From assembly GCF_017916365.1 (NCBI RefSeq), contig NZ_JAFMSU010000003.1:806001-870000 (forward strand): a DNA stretch of 64,000 nucleotides, written 5' to 3'. The DNA is from Rufibacter roseolus (GTDB lineage: Bacteria > Bacteroidota > Bacteroidia > Cytophagales > Hymenobacteraceae). Positions 1 to 9,705 of the stretch are shown piece by piece. The notes beneath the pieces are model-generated. The model did not search any database and was not told the origin of the DNA. It saw only the letters and a program-made list of their open reading frames with translations. Position 1 is the stretch's first letter. Each line of letters opens with the position of its first letter. Made by a program: the position numbers and the translations under genes.

Positions 1-119
1 AAATCCTGGTGATTGACAAAGGGCAGATTGTGGAGGAAGGCTCACATGAAGTACTGGCCAACAACCCAGATGGGATTTACGCGAACCTTCTGCGACTACA
101 GTTTGACGTACATTCTTAA
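1..119 (+). CDS. ABC exporter ATP-binding protein, C-terminal end (partial)
   Basis: Only the last 38 codons are inside the window, read in frame from base 3 to the TAA at 117-119. They begin ILVIDKGQIVEEGSHEVL and continue to a YANLLRLQ segment. This is the region after the Walker B and H-loop strands in ABC exporter nucleotide-binding domains of the MsbA/multidrug type (family knowledge: the phrase 'G-x-I-V-E-x-G-S/T-H-x-E-L' is typical). The protein is probably a fused membrane/ATPase half-transporter, but the membrane part lies outside the window, so the substrate cannot be inferred. A strong terminator follows 66 bases after the stop. Confidence 0.85.
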   Translation, partial: ILVIDKGQIVEEGSHEVLANNPDGIYANLLRLQFDVHS

Positions 120-185
120 GAAGCTCTTACAAGAAGGTAAGAATGCGGCTCTTAGGCGATGTTCCGGATCTATTTACGTAATAGT

Positions 186-231
186 AAAACAAAGAGAGTT
201 TGCTCCTGCGGGAGCAAACTCTCTTTGTTTT
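186..231 (+). terminator. Rho-independent terminator, probably bidirectional
   Basis: A perfect 21-bp inverted repeat (186-206 with 211-231) around a 4-base loop TGCG. The stem starts with AAAA and ends with TTTT, so it can terminate on either strand. It lies 66 bases after the ABC transporter stop. Confidence 0.9.
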
Positions 232-455
232 TACAGCCATTGCTTGGAAAGAATTTGATATGATGATGGGCATTTGACCTTATTGGAAATTCAGCAGCGC
301 TGACCAGGATTTGTTATTGCAGCTCATTATTTCCAACTTAATAATATATCCATAGGGTCAAAATGGCATCCGCTGATTTATGCCTCAATTCATTTATGGC
401 CTATGGAAAACATTGAACATAGAGTTATGGAATGAATACAGAAAAGAAGGAAATA

Positions 456-487
456 AAAAAGCCCTGGCAGATCCTACCAGGGCTTTT
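456..487 (-). terminator. Terminator of the minus-strand susC/susD operon
   Basis: An 11-bp stem (457-467 with 477-487, arms AAAAGCCCTGG and CCAGGGCTTTT) around a 9-base loop. It is followed on the minus strand by a run of T. It lies about 30 bases after the susD stop. Confidence 0.85.
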
Positions 488-518
488 GACTAATCAGGCT
501 TTAGACCTGAAATAATTC

Positions 519-1946
519 TTAGAATTTATCCCAGAAAACTTTTGAGGTAACGGTATTACCACCAATGGCAGCTGAAGCAGCTTCGGCGTTATCACCATTA
601 CTGTTAAACTCCGTAGTTGGGTAAGTTAACCGAAGTGGAATCTCACTGATACCCAAAGCTGGTTTCACCAGGTTTGGAGCATCTAATCTTCTCCACTCTT
701 TCCAACCTTCAACTGGGTTGTTGTAAAGGGCTAACCATTTTTGGGTACCAATTTTCTGCTTGTAATCTCCAGGAGCAGTCAGGTAGTTAACGCTTGGTTG
801 CAGAATGTAAGCAGTTGCTTCGGCTTCAGTTCCACCCCACTCAGTGATAGAGGCAGTGATACCAGCATTGTAGTGACCCATTGCGGTTCCGCCTACAGCA
901 AATCCTCTTTCAACTGCTTCGGCCAGCAAGAACTCAACTTCTGAGTATGACAACAGCATACCTGGGTTAGTAGGGCTCTCAAGGATAGTACCAGGAGCAG
1001 AGTTCGCAGAGTAAGAGTTTGGCGCACCGTAAGTACCACCTTTAAAGGTACCATTCTCCAATGGTTTGAAGTACTCATTTCTTCTTGGGTCATTCAACGC
1101 GTTCATTCTATCAATGATCGTGTTTGCTCCCACGAAGTCAGCTCTACCACTTTGTACTAGATCTGTCCAAACAGGGTTAGTGTTGGGGGTAGTAGCCAGG
1201 TAAGTGATATCTGCACTTTCTGTGTTAGATTTAATTACGTTAGGGGCTGCAGCCTCTACCATTGCTTTAGCTTTGGCAGGGTCCACATCTGCTAACGTCA
1301 TGCCCAGTCTCAATTTCAGAGAGTTGGCAAACTTAATCCAGTTAGGAACATTGCCATTGTAGATCAAATCAGCGGTACCTAATCCGGTAGCTGTAGCGTC
1401 AAACATACCAATCGCTTTGTCCAGACGAACAGTTAAATCAGCATAGATGGCAGCATCATCATCGTACTTAGGCAATACATTAGCAATGTCTAAGGCCTCT
1501 GAGTAAGGAACATCTCCAAAGGTATTTACCAATACAGACCAGGCATATACTTCCAGAACTTCAATAGAAGCTAACTGGTTTGCTTTAATCTTTGCATCTA
1601 AAAGATTATTCGCCGTGATAATGGTCTTGGCCTCTTTTAAATCACGCAGAACGTCACGGTAAAAAGGATCCCAGAAGTTTCTATCCACTTGTCTGGTAGC
1701 AATCACAAACTGGCTCTCATCTGGATACGTAGTAGCCGCCCAGTACTGTGCATAAAACCGGAAAGGGTTATTATTCACACTGGAACTGGTGATGATATTA
1801 GACAAGCTGCGCTCAGCACTAGTTACCAGAGTAGCACCCGGTACTTGAGTGGCGGCTTTCGTGTTGATATTATAATCATCTAAGCTATCTACACACGAAG
1901 TAGTGAATAGCAAAGCTGGAATGCAGAAATATAGTATTCTCTTCAT
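519..1946 (-). CDS. SusD/RagB-family nutrient-binding outer membrane lipoprotein (SusD-like type 2)
   Basis: 475 residues. The N-terminus is a lipoprotein signal (MKRILYFCIPALLFTTSC), with Cys18 the likely lipidated residue, then a long alpha-helical body. The stretches around FYAQYWAATTYPDESQF and the C-terminal QKWLALYNNPVEGWKEWRR resemble the SusD-like_2 subfamily rather than classic SusD. In this family the protein forms the surface lid that captures a ligand (oligosaccharide, peptide or other) for its SusC partner. Its start is 10 bases after the stop of the upstream susC gene, so the two form an operon. No enzyme lies beside it to suggest a substrate. Confidence 0.9.
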   Translation of the reverse strand: MKRILYFCIPALLFTTSCVDSLDDYNINTKAATQVPGATLVTSAERSLSNIITSSSVNNNPFRFYAQYWAATTYPDESQFVIATRQVDRNFWDPFYRDVLRDLKEAKTIITANNLLDAKIKANQLASIEVLEVYAWSVLVNTFGDVPYSEALDIANVLPKYDDDAAIYADLTVRLDKAIGMFDATATGLGTADLIYNGNVPNWIKFANSLKLRLGMTLADVDPAKAKAMVEAAAPNVIKSNTESADITYLATTPNTNPVWTDLVQSGRADFVGANTIIDRMNALNDPRRNEYFKPLENGTFKGGTYGAPNSYSANSAPGTILESPTNPGMLLSYSEVEFLLAEAVERGFAVGGTAMGHYNAGITASITEWGGTEAEATAYILQPSVNYLTAPGDYKQKIGTQKWLALYNNPVEGWKEWRRLDAPNLVKPALGISEIPLRLTYPTTEFNSNGDNAEAASAAIGGNTVTSKVFWDKF

Positions 1947-1955
1947 TGTTCTTAA

Positions 1956-4900
1956 TTAAAATTTGAATCTAAGGTTAAATCCAATATTACGGGTAGTTGG
2001 GTAGCTACCAGAAATATATCCTTGTCCTAAGTTACCAGAGCTCAAACCATCTTCTGGATCTGCGTAAGGCAGGTTTTTGTGGATGATCCACAGGTTTCTA
2101 CCTACCAGAGACAAATCAATTGCAGAGAAAGGTTTCAATTTAGCCATCAACGGAGCTGGTAAAGAATAGCTCAAAGAAACTTCTCTCAGTTTTACAAAGC
2201 TGGCATCATAAACATGCGCCTCTTGTGGCATGTAGTAACCATAAAGACCTTCACCGTTTTCTACACGGATGTCGTTTGGCGTACCGTCTTCTTTCACACC
2301 TGGCAGGATAACTCCACCACCTTGAGCGATTGGCAAACGAGATGGGTTTCCAAGGTCATTGTTCTGAGTAGTTTCTTCATAAAGACCTGTACCAAAACCG
2401 TAGAAATTATCCAAAGAGAACACATCTCCGCCTTGACGCACGTCAACCAGGAAGTATAAGCCAATACCTTTGTAGTTTAAGGTATTAGAAATACCACCTC
2501 TCCAGTTAGCATTAGGATCACCAATTTCTCTGTTTGAAGAAAGCATGTAGTGTCCATCTTCATCCACTACTTTCTGGCCGTCTTTGTAAACAAATCCAGC
2601 ACCGCGCAGTGTACCAAACGGACGACCTACGGTAGCGTTAGAAGACATACCACCTTGGTAGGTAGCCAATGAAATGTTTTGAACACCTTCGTACAATGAA
2701 ATTACTTCGTTTCTGTTTTTAGACCAGTTCACATTCACGGTCCAAGAGAAATCATCGTTTTTAACGGGGTTAACAAAGGCAGATACTTCAATACCTTTAT
2801 TTTCCACATTACCAGAGTTCACGAAGGTTGAGTTGTAACCTGTGGCTGTAGAAACGCTCACTGGTAAGATTTGGTCTACTGTGTTAGTTTTATAAACTGA
2901 CATGTCAAAACCAAATTTACCTTGCAAGAAGGCCATCTCTAAACCAGCTTCCACACTCTTGGTTCTTTCTGGTTTCAGGTTTTGGTTGTTTTTAGTTCCA
3001 ACTACAGAGAACAAAGGAATAGAACCCCAGGCAGTTGGTTTGTCATACACGTCATAGATAGACAAGGCTGGGGCATCGTTACCTACTTCTGCATAGTTCA
3101 AACGCACTTTACCATAGCTTAACCAAGGCAAAGTTTCTTTCAGAGTTTCTGAGAAAACGTAGCTGGTTGCAACAGATGGATAATAGAATACATTGTTAGG
3201 AGCCAACAAGGTAGTAGCCTTGTCTCTTCTTGCTGTCACATCTAAGAACACAGTTTCTTTGTAACCAACTGTAGCACTGGCAAAGATACCATCCATTCCG
3301 GTTCTCAACTCGCTCTCAGTTGGTGCGTTGATTGGGCTTACTGAGTTAGAGAGAGAATACAATCTAGGAACTACCAGACCTCCGTTAGTTGTGGCAAAGA
3401 TGGAGCTCTCGTAGTTTCTGCGAATGTTAGCACCAATCAAACCAGATAAGCTAACATCGCCGCCTGCTACCATTTTGTTGAAATTAGCAATCAGGTCATA
3501 GTTAAACTCTCTGGAAGTTCTGTTGAAACGAGAATAAGCAGCGACACCGGTACTACCTACCGCATTTCTTTCTTCCTGCATCTCATCATAAGAGTCCAAA
3601 GTAACTCTACCCATCAGGTTAAACCAGTCAGCGAATTTATAAGTGGCAGATACATTACCAAAATAACGGTAACGCTCATCATTTTCATAGTTCTCATAAC
3701 GTACCCAGTAAGGGTTGTCAGAGTAGATTGGTCTCAAGTCAGTGGCACTACGAGTGTTCCAGGTAATGTTCTGTCTGTTGCGGAAATAAGCTTCTTTCTG
3801 CTCTTTCAGGTCAACGTTGGTTTGCCACCATTGTCTGAATTGCTGCATTGGGTTAAAAGAGCTATAACCAGTTCCGTAACGACCTAAGCCATTTACTTTG
3901 GAGAAGTTAACAGACGCACTGGTAGTCAATTTAGGCGACACGTTATAAGTAGCCGCAAAATTGATCATGTTCTTGGTAAGATTACTGTTTGGCAGAATAC
4001 CTTTGTCCTCATTTCGGGTGAAACCCAATTTGAAGCTACCGTTATCGTTGCCACCATCTAAAACAACACTGTTGTTCACAGAAACAGCATCTTCGAAGAA
4101 ATAGTTAGGATCGTTTTTAGCACCTACCCAAGGAGTAGCCTGACGATACTGAGGAGAGGTTGGGTCTAATGAGTTCCACTGGTACACCATCAGGCTTGGA
4201 TCAAAAGGAGCACCGTAAGAAGCATCTTCAGTGAAAGGAACAACTAAGTCCAGAACGCCATCGCCGTTCATGTCACGCTGGTTGAAATAAGCATCTTCAT
4301 CCGGGCCATAGAAAGGACCGTAACCAGCACCGTATTGTTTCTGGTATTTAGGAGCAGTGCTTTTGTCAACAAAGCCCATGGTTACACCATTGTTCATGGT
4401 GATACCCAAACCTCTTCTACCTTTTTTGGTAGTGATCATGATCACACCGTTAGCGGCGCGTGAGCCATAAAGTGCAGTTGCAGCAGCACCTTTCAGAACG
4501 CTCATTGACTCAATGTCGTCTGGGTTGATGTCAGCGGCAGCGTTACCGTAGTCATAACCGCCACGGCCAGTTCTCTGGTTAGCGGAGTTAGTGTTGGCAT
4601 TGCTGATTGGAACACCATCTACCACAAACAGAGCCTGGTTATTACCAGTGATTGATTTGGTACCGCGCATTACCACGTTGGTAGAACCACCCATGGTGTT
4701 GTTTTGCGTGATGTTCAAACCAGCCACTTTACCAGCCAATGAGTTAACAGCATTGGGGTTACGAGCAACCGTAAGGGCCTCGCCCTGTACCTGCTGCGCA
4801 GCGTAAGGCAATGAGTTCTTGGTTCTTTCGGCACCTAAAGCTGTTACCACAACTTCTTTCAGCTGTTCTGCATCAGTAGACAATCTTACGTTAACAGAAG

Positions 4901-5168
4901 TTTGGTTTCCAATGGCCACTTCCTGGTTTGTGTAACCAATGAAAGTGAATACGAGTGTACCACCACCAGCAGGCACGCTGATGGAATAACTTCCATTAAC
5001 ATCCGTAGGCACTGCTGTAGTGCTTCCCTTGAGCTGGACAGTCACTCCTGGCATTCCCTCGCCAGTACTTGCGTCTGTGACTTTCCCTGTAATAGTCCTA
5101 TTCTGCGCCGCGGCTTGTTGTAGCACCACGGTGAACAGAACAAGAACTAAAAGTAAGACTTTCTTCAT
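1956..5168 (-). CDS. SusC/RagA-family TonB-linked outer membrane transporter
   Basis: 1070 residues. Domains in order: signal peptide ending AAAQ (about 1-21), carboxypeptidase-regulatory-like beta-sandwich (about 23-105, with a VTDASTGEGMPGVTV segment), plug domain with the family phrases VVDGVPI, LKGAAATALYGSRAANGVI and TTKKG, then a 22-strand barrel to the C-terminal Phe. It imports a ligand captured by SusD, using TonB/ExbB/ExbD energy. It is the first gene of a two-gene operon reading away from a second, divergent SusC/SusD pair. The first 100 or so residues are strongly similar to those of that second SusC, while the plug and barrel are clearly different, so the two systems probably carry different substrates. 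Confidence 0.95.
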   Translation of the reverse strand: MKKVLLLVLVLFTVVLQQAAAQNRTITGKVTDASTGEGMPGVTVQLKGSTTAVPTDVNGSYSISVPAGGGTLVFTFIGYTNQEVAIGNQTSVNVRLSTDAEQLKEVVVTALGAERTKNSLPYAAQQVQGEALTVARNPNAVNSLAGKVAGLNITQNNTMGGSTNVVMRGTKSITGNNQALFVVDGVPISNANTNSANQRTGRGGYDYGNAAADINPDDIESMSVLKGAAATALYGSRAANGVIMITTKKGRRGLGITMNNGVTMGFVDKSTAPKYQKQYGAGYGPFYGPDEDAYFNQRDMNGDGVLDLVVPFTEDASYGAPFDPSLMVYQWNSLDPTSPQYRQATPWVGAKNDPNYFFEDAVSVNNSVVLDGGNDNGSFKLGFTRNEDKGILPNSNLTKNMINFAATYNVSPKLTTSASVNFSKVNGLGRYGTGYSSFNPMQQFRQWWQTNVDLKEQKEAYFRNRQNITWNTRSATDLRPIYSDNPYWVRYENYENDERYRYFGNVSATYKFADWFNLMGRVTLDSYDEMQEERNAVGSTGVAAYSRFNRTSREFNYDLIANFNKMVAGGDVSLSGLIGANIRRNYESSIFATTNGGLVVPRLYSLSNSVSPINAPTESELRTGMDGIFASATVGYKETVFLDVTARRDKATTLLAPNNVFYYPSVATSYVFSETLKETLPWLSYGKVRLNYAEVGNDAPALSIYDVYDKPTAWGSIPLFSVVGTKNNQNLKPERTKSVEAGLEMAFLQGKFGFDMSVYKTNTVDQILPVSVSTATGYNSTFVNSGNVENKGIEVSAFVNPVKNDDFSWTVNVNWSKNRNEVISLYEGVQNISLATYQGGMSSNATVGRPFGTLRGAGFVYKDGQKVVDEDGHYMLSSNREIGDPNANWRGGISNTLNYKGIGLYFLVDVRQGGDVFSLDNFYGFGTGLYEETTQNNDLGNPSRLPIAQGGGVILPGVKEDGTPNDIRVENGEGLYGYYMPQEAHVYDASFVKLREVSLSYSLPAPLMAKLKPFSAIDLSLVGRNLWIIHKNLPYADPEDGLSSGNLGQGYISGSYPTTRNIGFNLRFKF

Positions 5169-6690
5169 GTTAGGTTGTAGTTAGGTTATAAATGGTTTTA
5201 TCGTTGCCTAATATTAAGCGATTCTTGGCTCAGAAACAAGGTTTTTAGTTTTTCACCATCTCAAATCCTAACTTTTTTTCTTAAACTCTTCACCAGGCCA
5301 GAATTCCCTCTTTACTTAGAGGTTATCCCAATGTTTTATTTAAATCAATTTTCCAGCCTTAAAGATGAGACAGAGGTAGAAAAATTCACTCTAGCACAAT
5401 CAATACAGGCTTTTTGGGGAGAGAAGCCCTGTGCTTCCACTCACTGACTATATTCCATTGTTCGAATAAGACAAGTAACTTTTGGTGCTACTCTTCACCT
5501 TCTCTTCCGTGTTCTTGAATTATTCACAATTTCGAACCTTCACTTTAGACCTAAACATTTTCTCAAGCAGACTGCTACCGTTTTAAGGTCTTTTTACGGT
5601 TATGAGGAGAAAACCGCAAGTCAGATCTCTTTACCTTAATCCTTTATTTAATGGAATGAAGAAGCTTTCAGGCAAGAATTCGTTAATCTTTTGTGTACTG
5701 GCATACTGATGCATTGAGTTTTATTCAGCTGTAATTAGCTTTTTCAAGAGCTATAAGACTTCCATCCTGCGCTTATTCAGAAGCTTTGCCATTGATTAAA
5801 CAGGCATGCACCACCACAAAACCAAAAGGGAAATACACCATTTAACTAAACCTATCAGCATTACAACTACCAGTTAAAACAATACTCAACGCCTTATGTA
5901 TAACCATTTTACACTTCGAAAAACAGATAAAAGCTTCTACTTACTTTAAGATCCCTAAAATAAAAACGTTTGTAAAATACAATAATCAAGCCTTGACTTA
6001 AAATAGAAAAAATGAAATATTTTACTGGCTCACTTTTCCAGAAACAATTTAGTAAACTCAAGATTCAAAATTGGACTTGTAATTTTATTTTTAATTTATT
6101 GAATATTCTTTATGAAATTAATAAAAACATGCTATTCTATTATCATATAGGCATTGTCAACTCTCTATGGTTATAAGAAATTGATAGAATGAAAAGTAAC
6201 TGGTTTGTCTTACTCCCTAAAACCAAGCCCTTATTCTTTTGGATATAAAAGCTTCACATTGTGGCAGATATGAAAGTCATTGCGCAGGTTATCAAACCTG
6301 AGCAACCATAAGGAGGCAGTTGCTCGTCATGGCAATGACACAAGACGGTGGTTGTTCTATCTTAGCAATGATTATTTACAAAACCCTTAGAAACAAAAAA
6401 CGTTACAGCTTCTATCCTCTCAACAGATTTGCCACAAGTAAACTACAGCATCCTTCTGTCTGCATTCTTGTAAAGAATATATAATTTTGATTATATATTC
6501 TAATTAACATATTATTAAAAACGGCTGTGCTCCAGGGCATTACAGCACCTCATCAAAATAACCATATGTTAAGTATCAGTTATGCAGAGAAATACACTAA
6601 AAAAACAAACTAATAGCTCAGGGGTTATTAGTTTATATTAATAATTGTTATTTTTATACACTTCATTTACCTAAACAAACAAAAACCAAC
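5169..6690. other. Long AT-rich divergent spacer between two SusC/SusD operons
   Basis: 1,522 bases with no credible coding frame. It must hold the promoters of both operons, but I could not place a convincing TAnnTTTG element for either. It is much more AT-rich than the rest of the window. The only clear structure is the multi-hairpin element at 6276-6339. No sigma/anti-sigma gene pair, which often accompanies SusC genes, is present. Confidence 0.6.
6276..6339. repeat. Nested inverted repeats able to form a three-way junction
   Basis: Outer arms GTCATTGC (6276-6283) and GCAATGAC (6332-6339) are perfectly complementary. They enclose two complete hairpins: CAGGTT/AACCTG (6285-6290 with 6295-6300) and AGCAAC/GTTGCT (6301-6306 with 6319-6324). 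The layout resembles short dispersed palindromic repeats, but this is the only copy in the window. Confidence 0.55.
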
Positions 6691-9690
6691 ATGAAGAAAA
6701 TTTTACTATTAAGTCTTTTCTTGTTGTCTATGGCTCTGCAGGAGGCCGTGGCGCAATCAAGGACGATCACAGGAAGGGTGACTGATGCTGCAACAGGCGA
6801 TGCAATGCCTGGGGTAACAGTCCAGCTCAAAGGAACCAGCACTGCTGCGCCTACAGATGTTAATGGTAGCTACACCATTTCTGTACCGGCTTCTGGGGGA
6901 ACTCTCGTATTCTCTTTCATTGGATACACCAACAGAGAAATTGCTATTGGAGGTCAATCAAACATAGATGTTCGCTTATCAACAGATGCCCGTACCCTGA
7001 GCGAGGTTGTGGTAACTGGTTATGGTACCCAAACCAAATTAGAGCAAACCGGGGCTGTGTCACAGGTTGGTGGGGCTGAAATAGAGAACATCCCTATGTC
7101 TTCTGTTGACAAGGCCCTACAAGGCCGGGTAGTTGGCCTACAGTCAGTTGGTGCATCAGGCCAACCAGGTTCTGCCCAGCAGATCCGCATCAGAGGTATT
7201 GGTTCCATCACTGGTTCTTCTGCACCCCTATTCGTAGTAGATGGAGTTCCCATCAACTCTGGTGATTTGTCTAGAAATACTACCACTGCCAACGCTTTGG
7301 CTGGTATTAACCCCAATGATATTGAGAGCATCAACGTATTGAAAGATGCCTCTGCTGCCTCTATCTATGGTTCAAGAGCGGCCAACGGGGTAATTGTAAT
7401 TACCACCAAGAGCGGTAGAGCCGGAAAAACCAAAGTGCGTTTTGATGCAGAGTACGGGGTAGCCAAACGGGCCTATTATAATGAGAAAACCCGGATGCTC
7501 ACAACCGCTGAAAACATTGAGTTGCTGGGTGAGGCGCTGCGCAATGATGGCTACTGGGACTTCTATGAACTGAATGAAGACAATATTGGCGCATTCATTC
7601 AAGAGAACTTCGGACTGGACCCAGAGGTGAATACCAACTGGGAAGATGAAGTACTGCAAACAGGTAAAACGCAACAATATAACCTTGCCGCTTCAGGGGG
7701 AGATGAAAAAACTACCTTCAATATCTCTGGTGGTTATTTCAACCAGGAAGGCACCACTCTTAACTCAGAATTCACAAGATACTCTGGTGGTTTAAATATC
7801 AGACACAGCTTAAACCAGAAGCTGGCAGTAGGTACTAACCTGTTGCTTTCCAATAGTACTCAAACCGGTCCGCTTAACAGTGGATTCTTTGCCAACCCAA
7901 TTCTGGCTGGTTTATTCCTGATGCCAACCCTTGGTCTTGATGCTGAACCACAAGGCCCTTTCAACCCACTCCGTTTGGCAGAATTAGATAAAAACGAGAG
8001 CAACATCTTAAAGGCTATCGGGAGCTTGAATGCAGAGTATAAAATTTTGCCAGGCCTCTCCTTCACTACAAAGTATGGTATTGACTACAACAGTCTGGAA
8101 GAAGACAACTATCAAAACCCTTTCTATGGTGATGCAGAATCTGTAGGCGGTAGCTCCACAAGGTATTATACCCGTTATTTCAACTGGGTATGGACAAACC
8201 TGTTGAACTACACCTGGGACATTAACAAGGACAATGCCTGGGTTGTAAACCTGAAAGGTGGTTATGAAGCGCAGAGATCCTCAATCTATACATCTAATGT
8301 GTATGCCGAGAACATGCCGCTGAACATTGATTTCACGGCTCCTTCTAACGCTGCCACGCCAATCACGGCCAATGGAGCCAATGAAGGCTACTCCTTTGCG
8401 TCCATCCTGTCTTTAGGAGATATTTCTTACAAAGGCAAGTATGTATTGTCTGGCTCCTTCAGGAGAGACGGTTCTTCCAGATTCGGATCAGAGAACAGAT
8501 ACGGTAACTTCTGGTCTGTAGGCGCTAGCTGGAACATTGACCAAGAAGATTTCATGCAAGATTATGACTGGATCAACCAGTTGAAGCTAAGAACCTCCTA
8601 TGGGGTAAACGGTAACGCCGGGATTGGTAATTATGACTGGAGAAGGGTTTATTCTTATGCCAGCACATACGAAGGCGCTGTGGCTGCCACACCATCATCA
8701 CTGGGTAATGCCAACCTCACCTGGGAGAAAAATAAACCATTTGACGTGGGTATTGATGCGATCTTGTTTGACAACCGCTTAAGCTTAACCGCAGACTATT
8801 ACTCCAGAACTACCTCAGACCTGCTGCTGAACCGTCCGCTTTCCTTAACCACTGGTTTCCCCAGCATTCTGGAAAACATTGGCGCCATGAAAAACAGTGG
8901 ATTTGAGCTTGCCATTTCCGGTACTCCAATCCAAGTAGGAGACTTTAAGTGGGACCTGAGCTTTAACATCTCCAGAAACAAAAACGAGATCACAGAGCTA
9001 GCGGTAGACAAGCAACAAACCGGTGGTTTCATCAGACAAGTGGGTCAGGATATCTACCAGTTCTACATGCCAATCTGGGCTGGTGTAGATCCTGAGGATG
9101 GCATGCCAATGTGGTATACAGATGCGTCTCAGTCAGAGACCACTAAAACTTACTCACAGGCTGCTTATTCATTGACCGGGAAATCTGCCTTACCTACTGC
9201 TTTTGGTAGTGCAGGTACCACCCTTACTTACAAAGGCCTGACCCTTGATGCCTTGTTTTACTATAGCTATGGCAACTACATCCGCGACCCATACTTCCAG
9301 TATCTGAACAGTGGTGGATGGTACCTGAGCGGATTCAACCAAAGAGCAACCCAACTTGACAGATGGCAACAGGAAGGTGACCAGGCTTCTGTGCCTATGT
9401 TGTCTTATGACAATGACTTGCGTTATCGCTCTTTGTCTACAAACAACCTGAACAAAGGTGATTTCATTCGCCTGAGAGATGTAACACTGGGGTACAGCTT
9501 ACCAGCCAGTCTTATTGGAAACCTAAAAATGACTAACGTAAGAGTATACCTGAGAGGAACCAACTTAGCTACTTGGGTGAAAGACGACACACTTCCTTAT
9601 GACCCTGAGGCAGGGGGAGTTACGGGAACCACAAACTTCGAAATCAGTGTTCCTAAAACAGTCACTTTTGGTATTAACGTTGGCTTCTAA
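6691..9690 (+). CDS. SusC/RagA-family TonB-linked outer membrane transporter
   Basis: 999 residues. Signal peptide ends near VAQS (about residue 22). A carboxypeptidase-regulatory-like domain follows (about 24-103), then a plug with VVDGVPIN, LKDASAASIYGSRAANGVI and TTKSG, then the barrel ending in a C-terminal Phe. The ATG is preceded by an A-rich leader without a Shine-Dalgarno sequence, as usual in Bacteroidota. It is followed 15 bases later by its susD partner, so the two are cotranscribed. The signal and beta-sandwich region matches the divergent SusC at 1956-5168 closely in protein and roughly three quarters at DNA level by eye; the barrels do not match. Substrate unknown. Confidence 0.95.
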   Translation: MKKILLLSLFLLSMALQEAVAQSRTITGRVTDAATGDAMPGVTVQLKGTSTAAPTDVNGSYTISVPASGGTLVFSFIGYTNREIAIGGQSNIDVRLSTDARTLSEVVVTGYGTQTKLEQTGAVSQVGGAEIENIPMSSVDKALQGRVVGLQSVGASGQPGSAQQIRIRGIGSITGSSAPLFVVDGVPINSGDLSRNTTTANALAGINPNDIESINVLKDASAASIYGSRAANGVIVITTKSGRAGKTKVRFDAEYGVAKRAYYNEKTRMLTTAENIELLGEALRNDGYWDFYELNEDNIGAFIQENFGLDPEVNTNWEDEVLQTGKTQQYNLAASGGDEKTTFNISGGYFNQEGTTLNSEFTRYSGGLNIRHSLNQKLAVGTNLLLSNSTQTGPLNSGFFANPILAGLFLMPTLGLDAEPQGPFNPLRLAELDKNESNILKAIGSLNAEYKILPGLSFTTKYGIDYNSLEEDNYQNPFYGDAESVGGSSTRYYTRYFNWVWTNLLNYTWDINKDNAWVVNLKGGYEAQRSSIYTSNVYAENMPLNIDFTAPSNAATPITANGANEGYSFASILSLGDISYKGKYVLSGSFRRDGSSRFGSENRYGNFWSVGASWNIDQEDFMQDYDWINQLKLRTSYGVNGNAGIGNYDWRRVYSYASTYEGAVAATPSSLGNANLTWEKNKPFDVGIDAILFDNRLSLTADYYSRTTSDLLLNRPLSLTTGFPSILENIGAMKNSGFELAISGTPIQVGDFKWDLSFNISRNKNEITELAVDKQQTGGFIRQVGQDIYQFYMPIWAGVDPEDGMPMWYTDASQSETTKTYSQAAYSLTGKSALPTAFGSAGTTLTYKGLTLDALFYYSYGNYIRDPYFQYLNSGGWYLSGFNQRATQLDRWQQEGDQASVPMLSYDNDLRYRSLSTNNLNKGDFIRLRDVTLGYSLPASLIGNLKMTNVRVYLRGTNLATWVKDDTLPYDPEAGGVTGTTNFEISVPKTVTFGINVGF

Positions 9691-9705
9691 TTTTAAAAAG
9701 ACCTC

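Larger units (their letters stand above)
120..518. other. Gap between the ABC transporter and the minus-strand susD gene
   Basis: It contains the two terminators listed separately (186-231 and 456-487). The sequence between them is AT-rich with no coding pattern or other recognised signal. Confidence 0.6.

Noticed and set aside
13-258. An 81-codon plus-strand frame at the left edge
   Set aside because: It is out of frame with the ABC transporter tail and runs through its terminator hairpin.
5169-6690. A hidden small gene or sigma/anti-sigma pair in the long susC spacer
   Set aside because: Stop codons are dense in all frames and the base composition is that of non-coding DNA.
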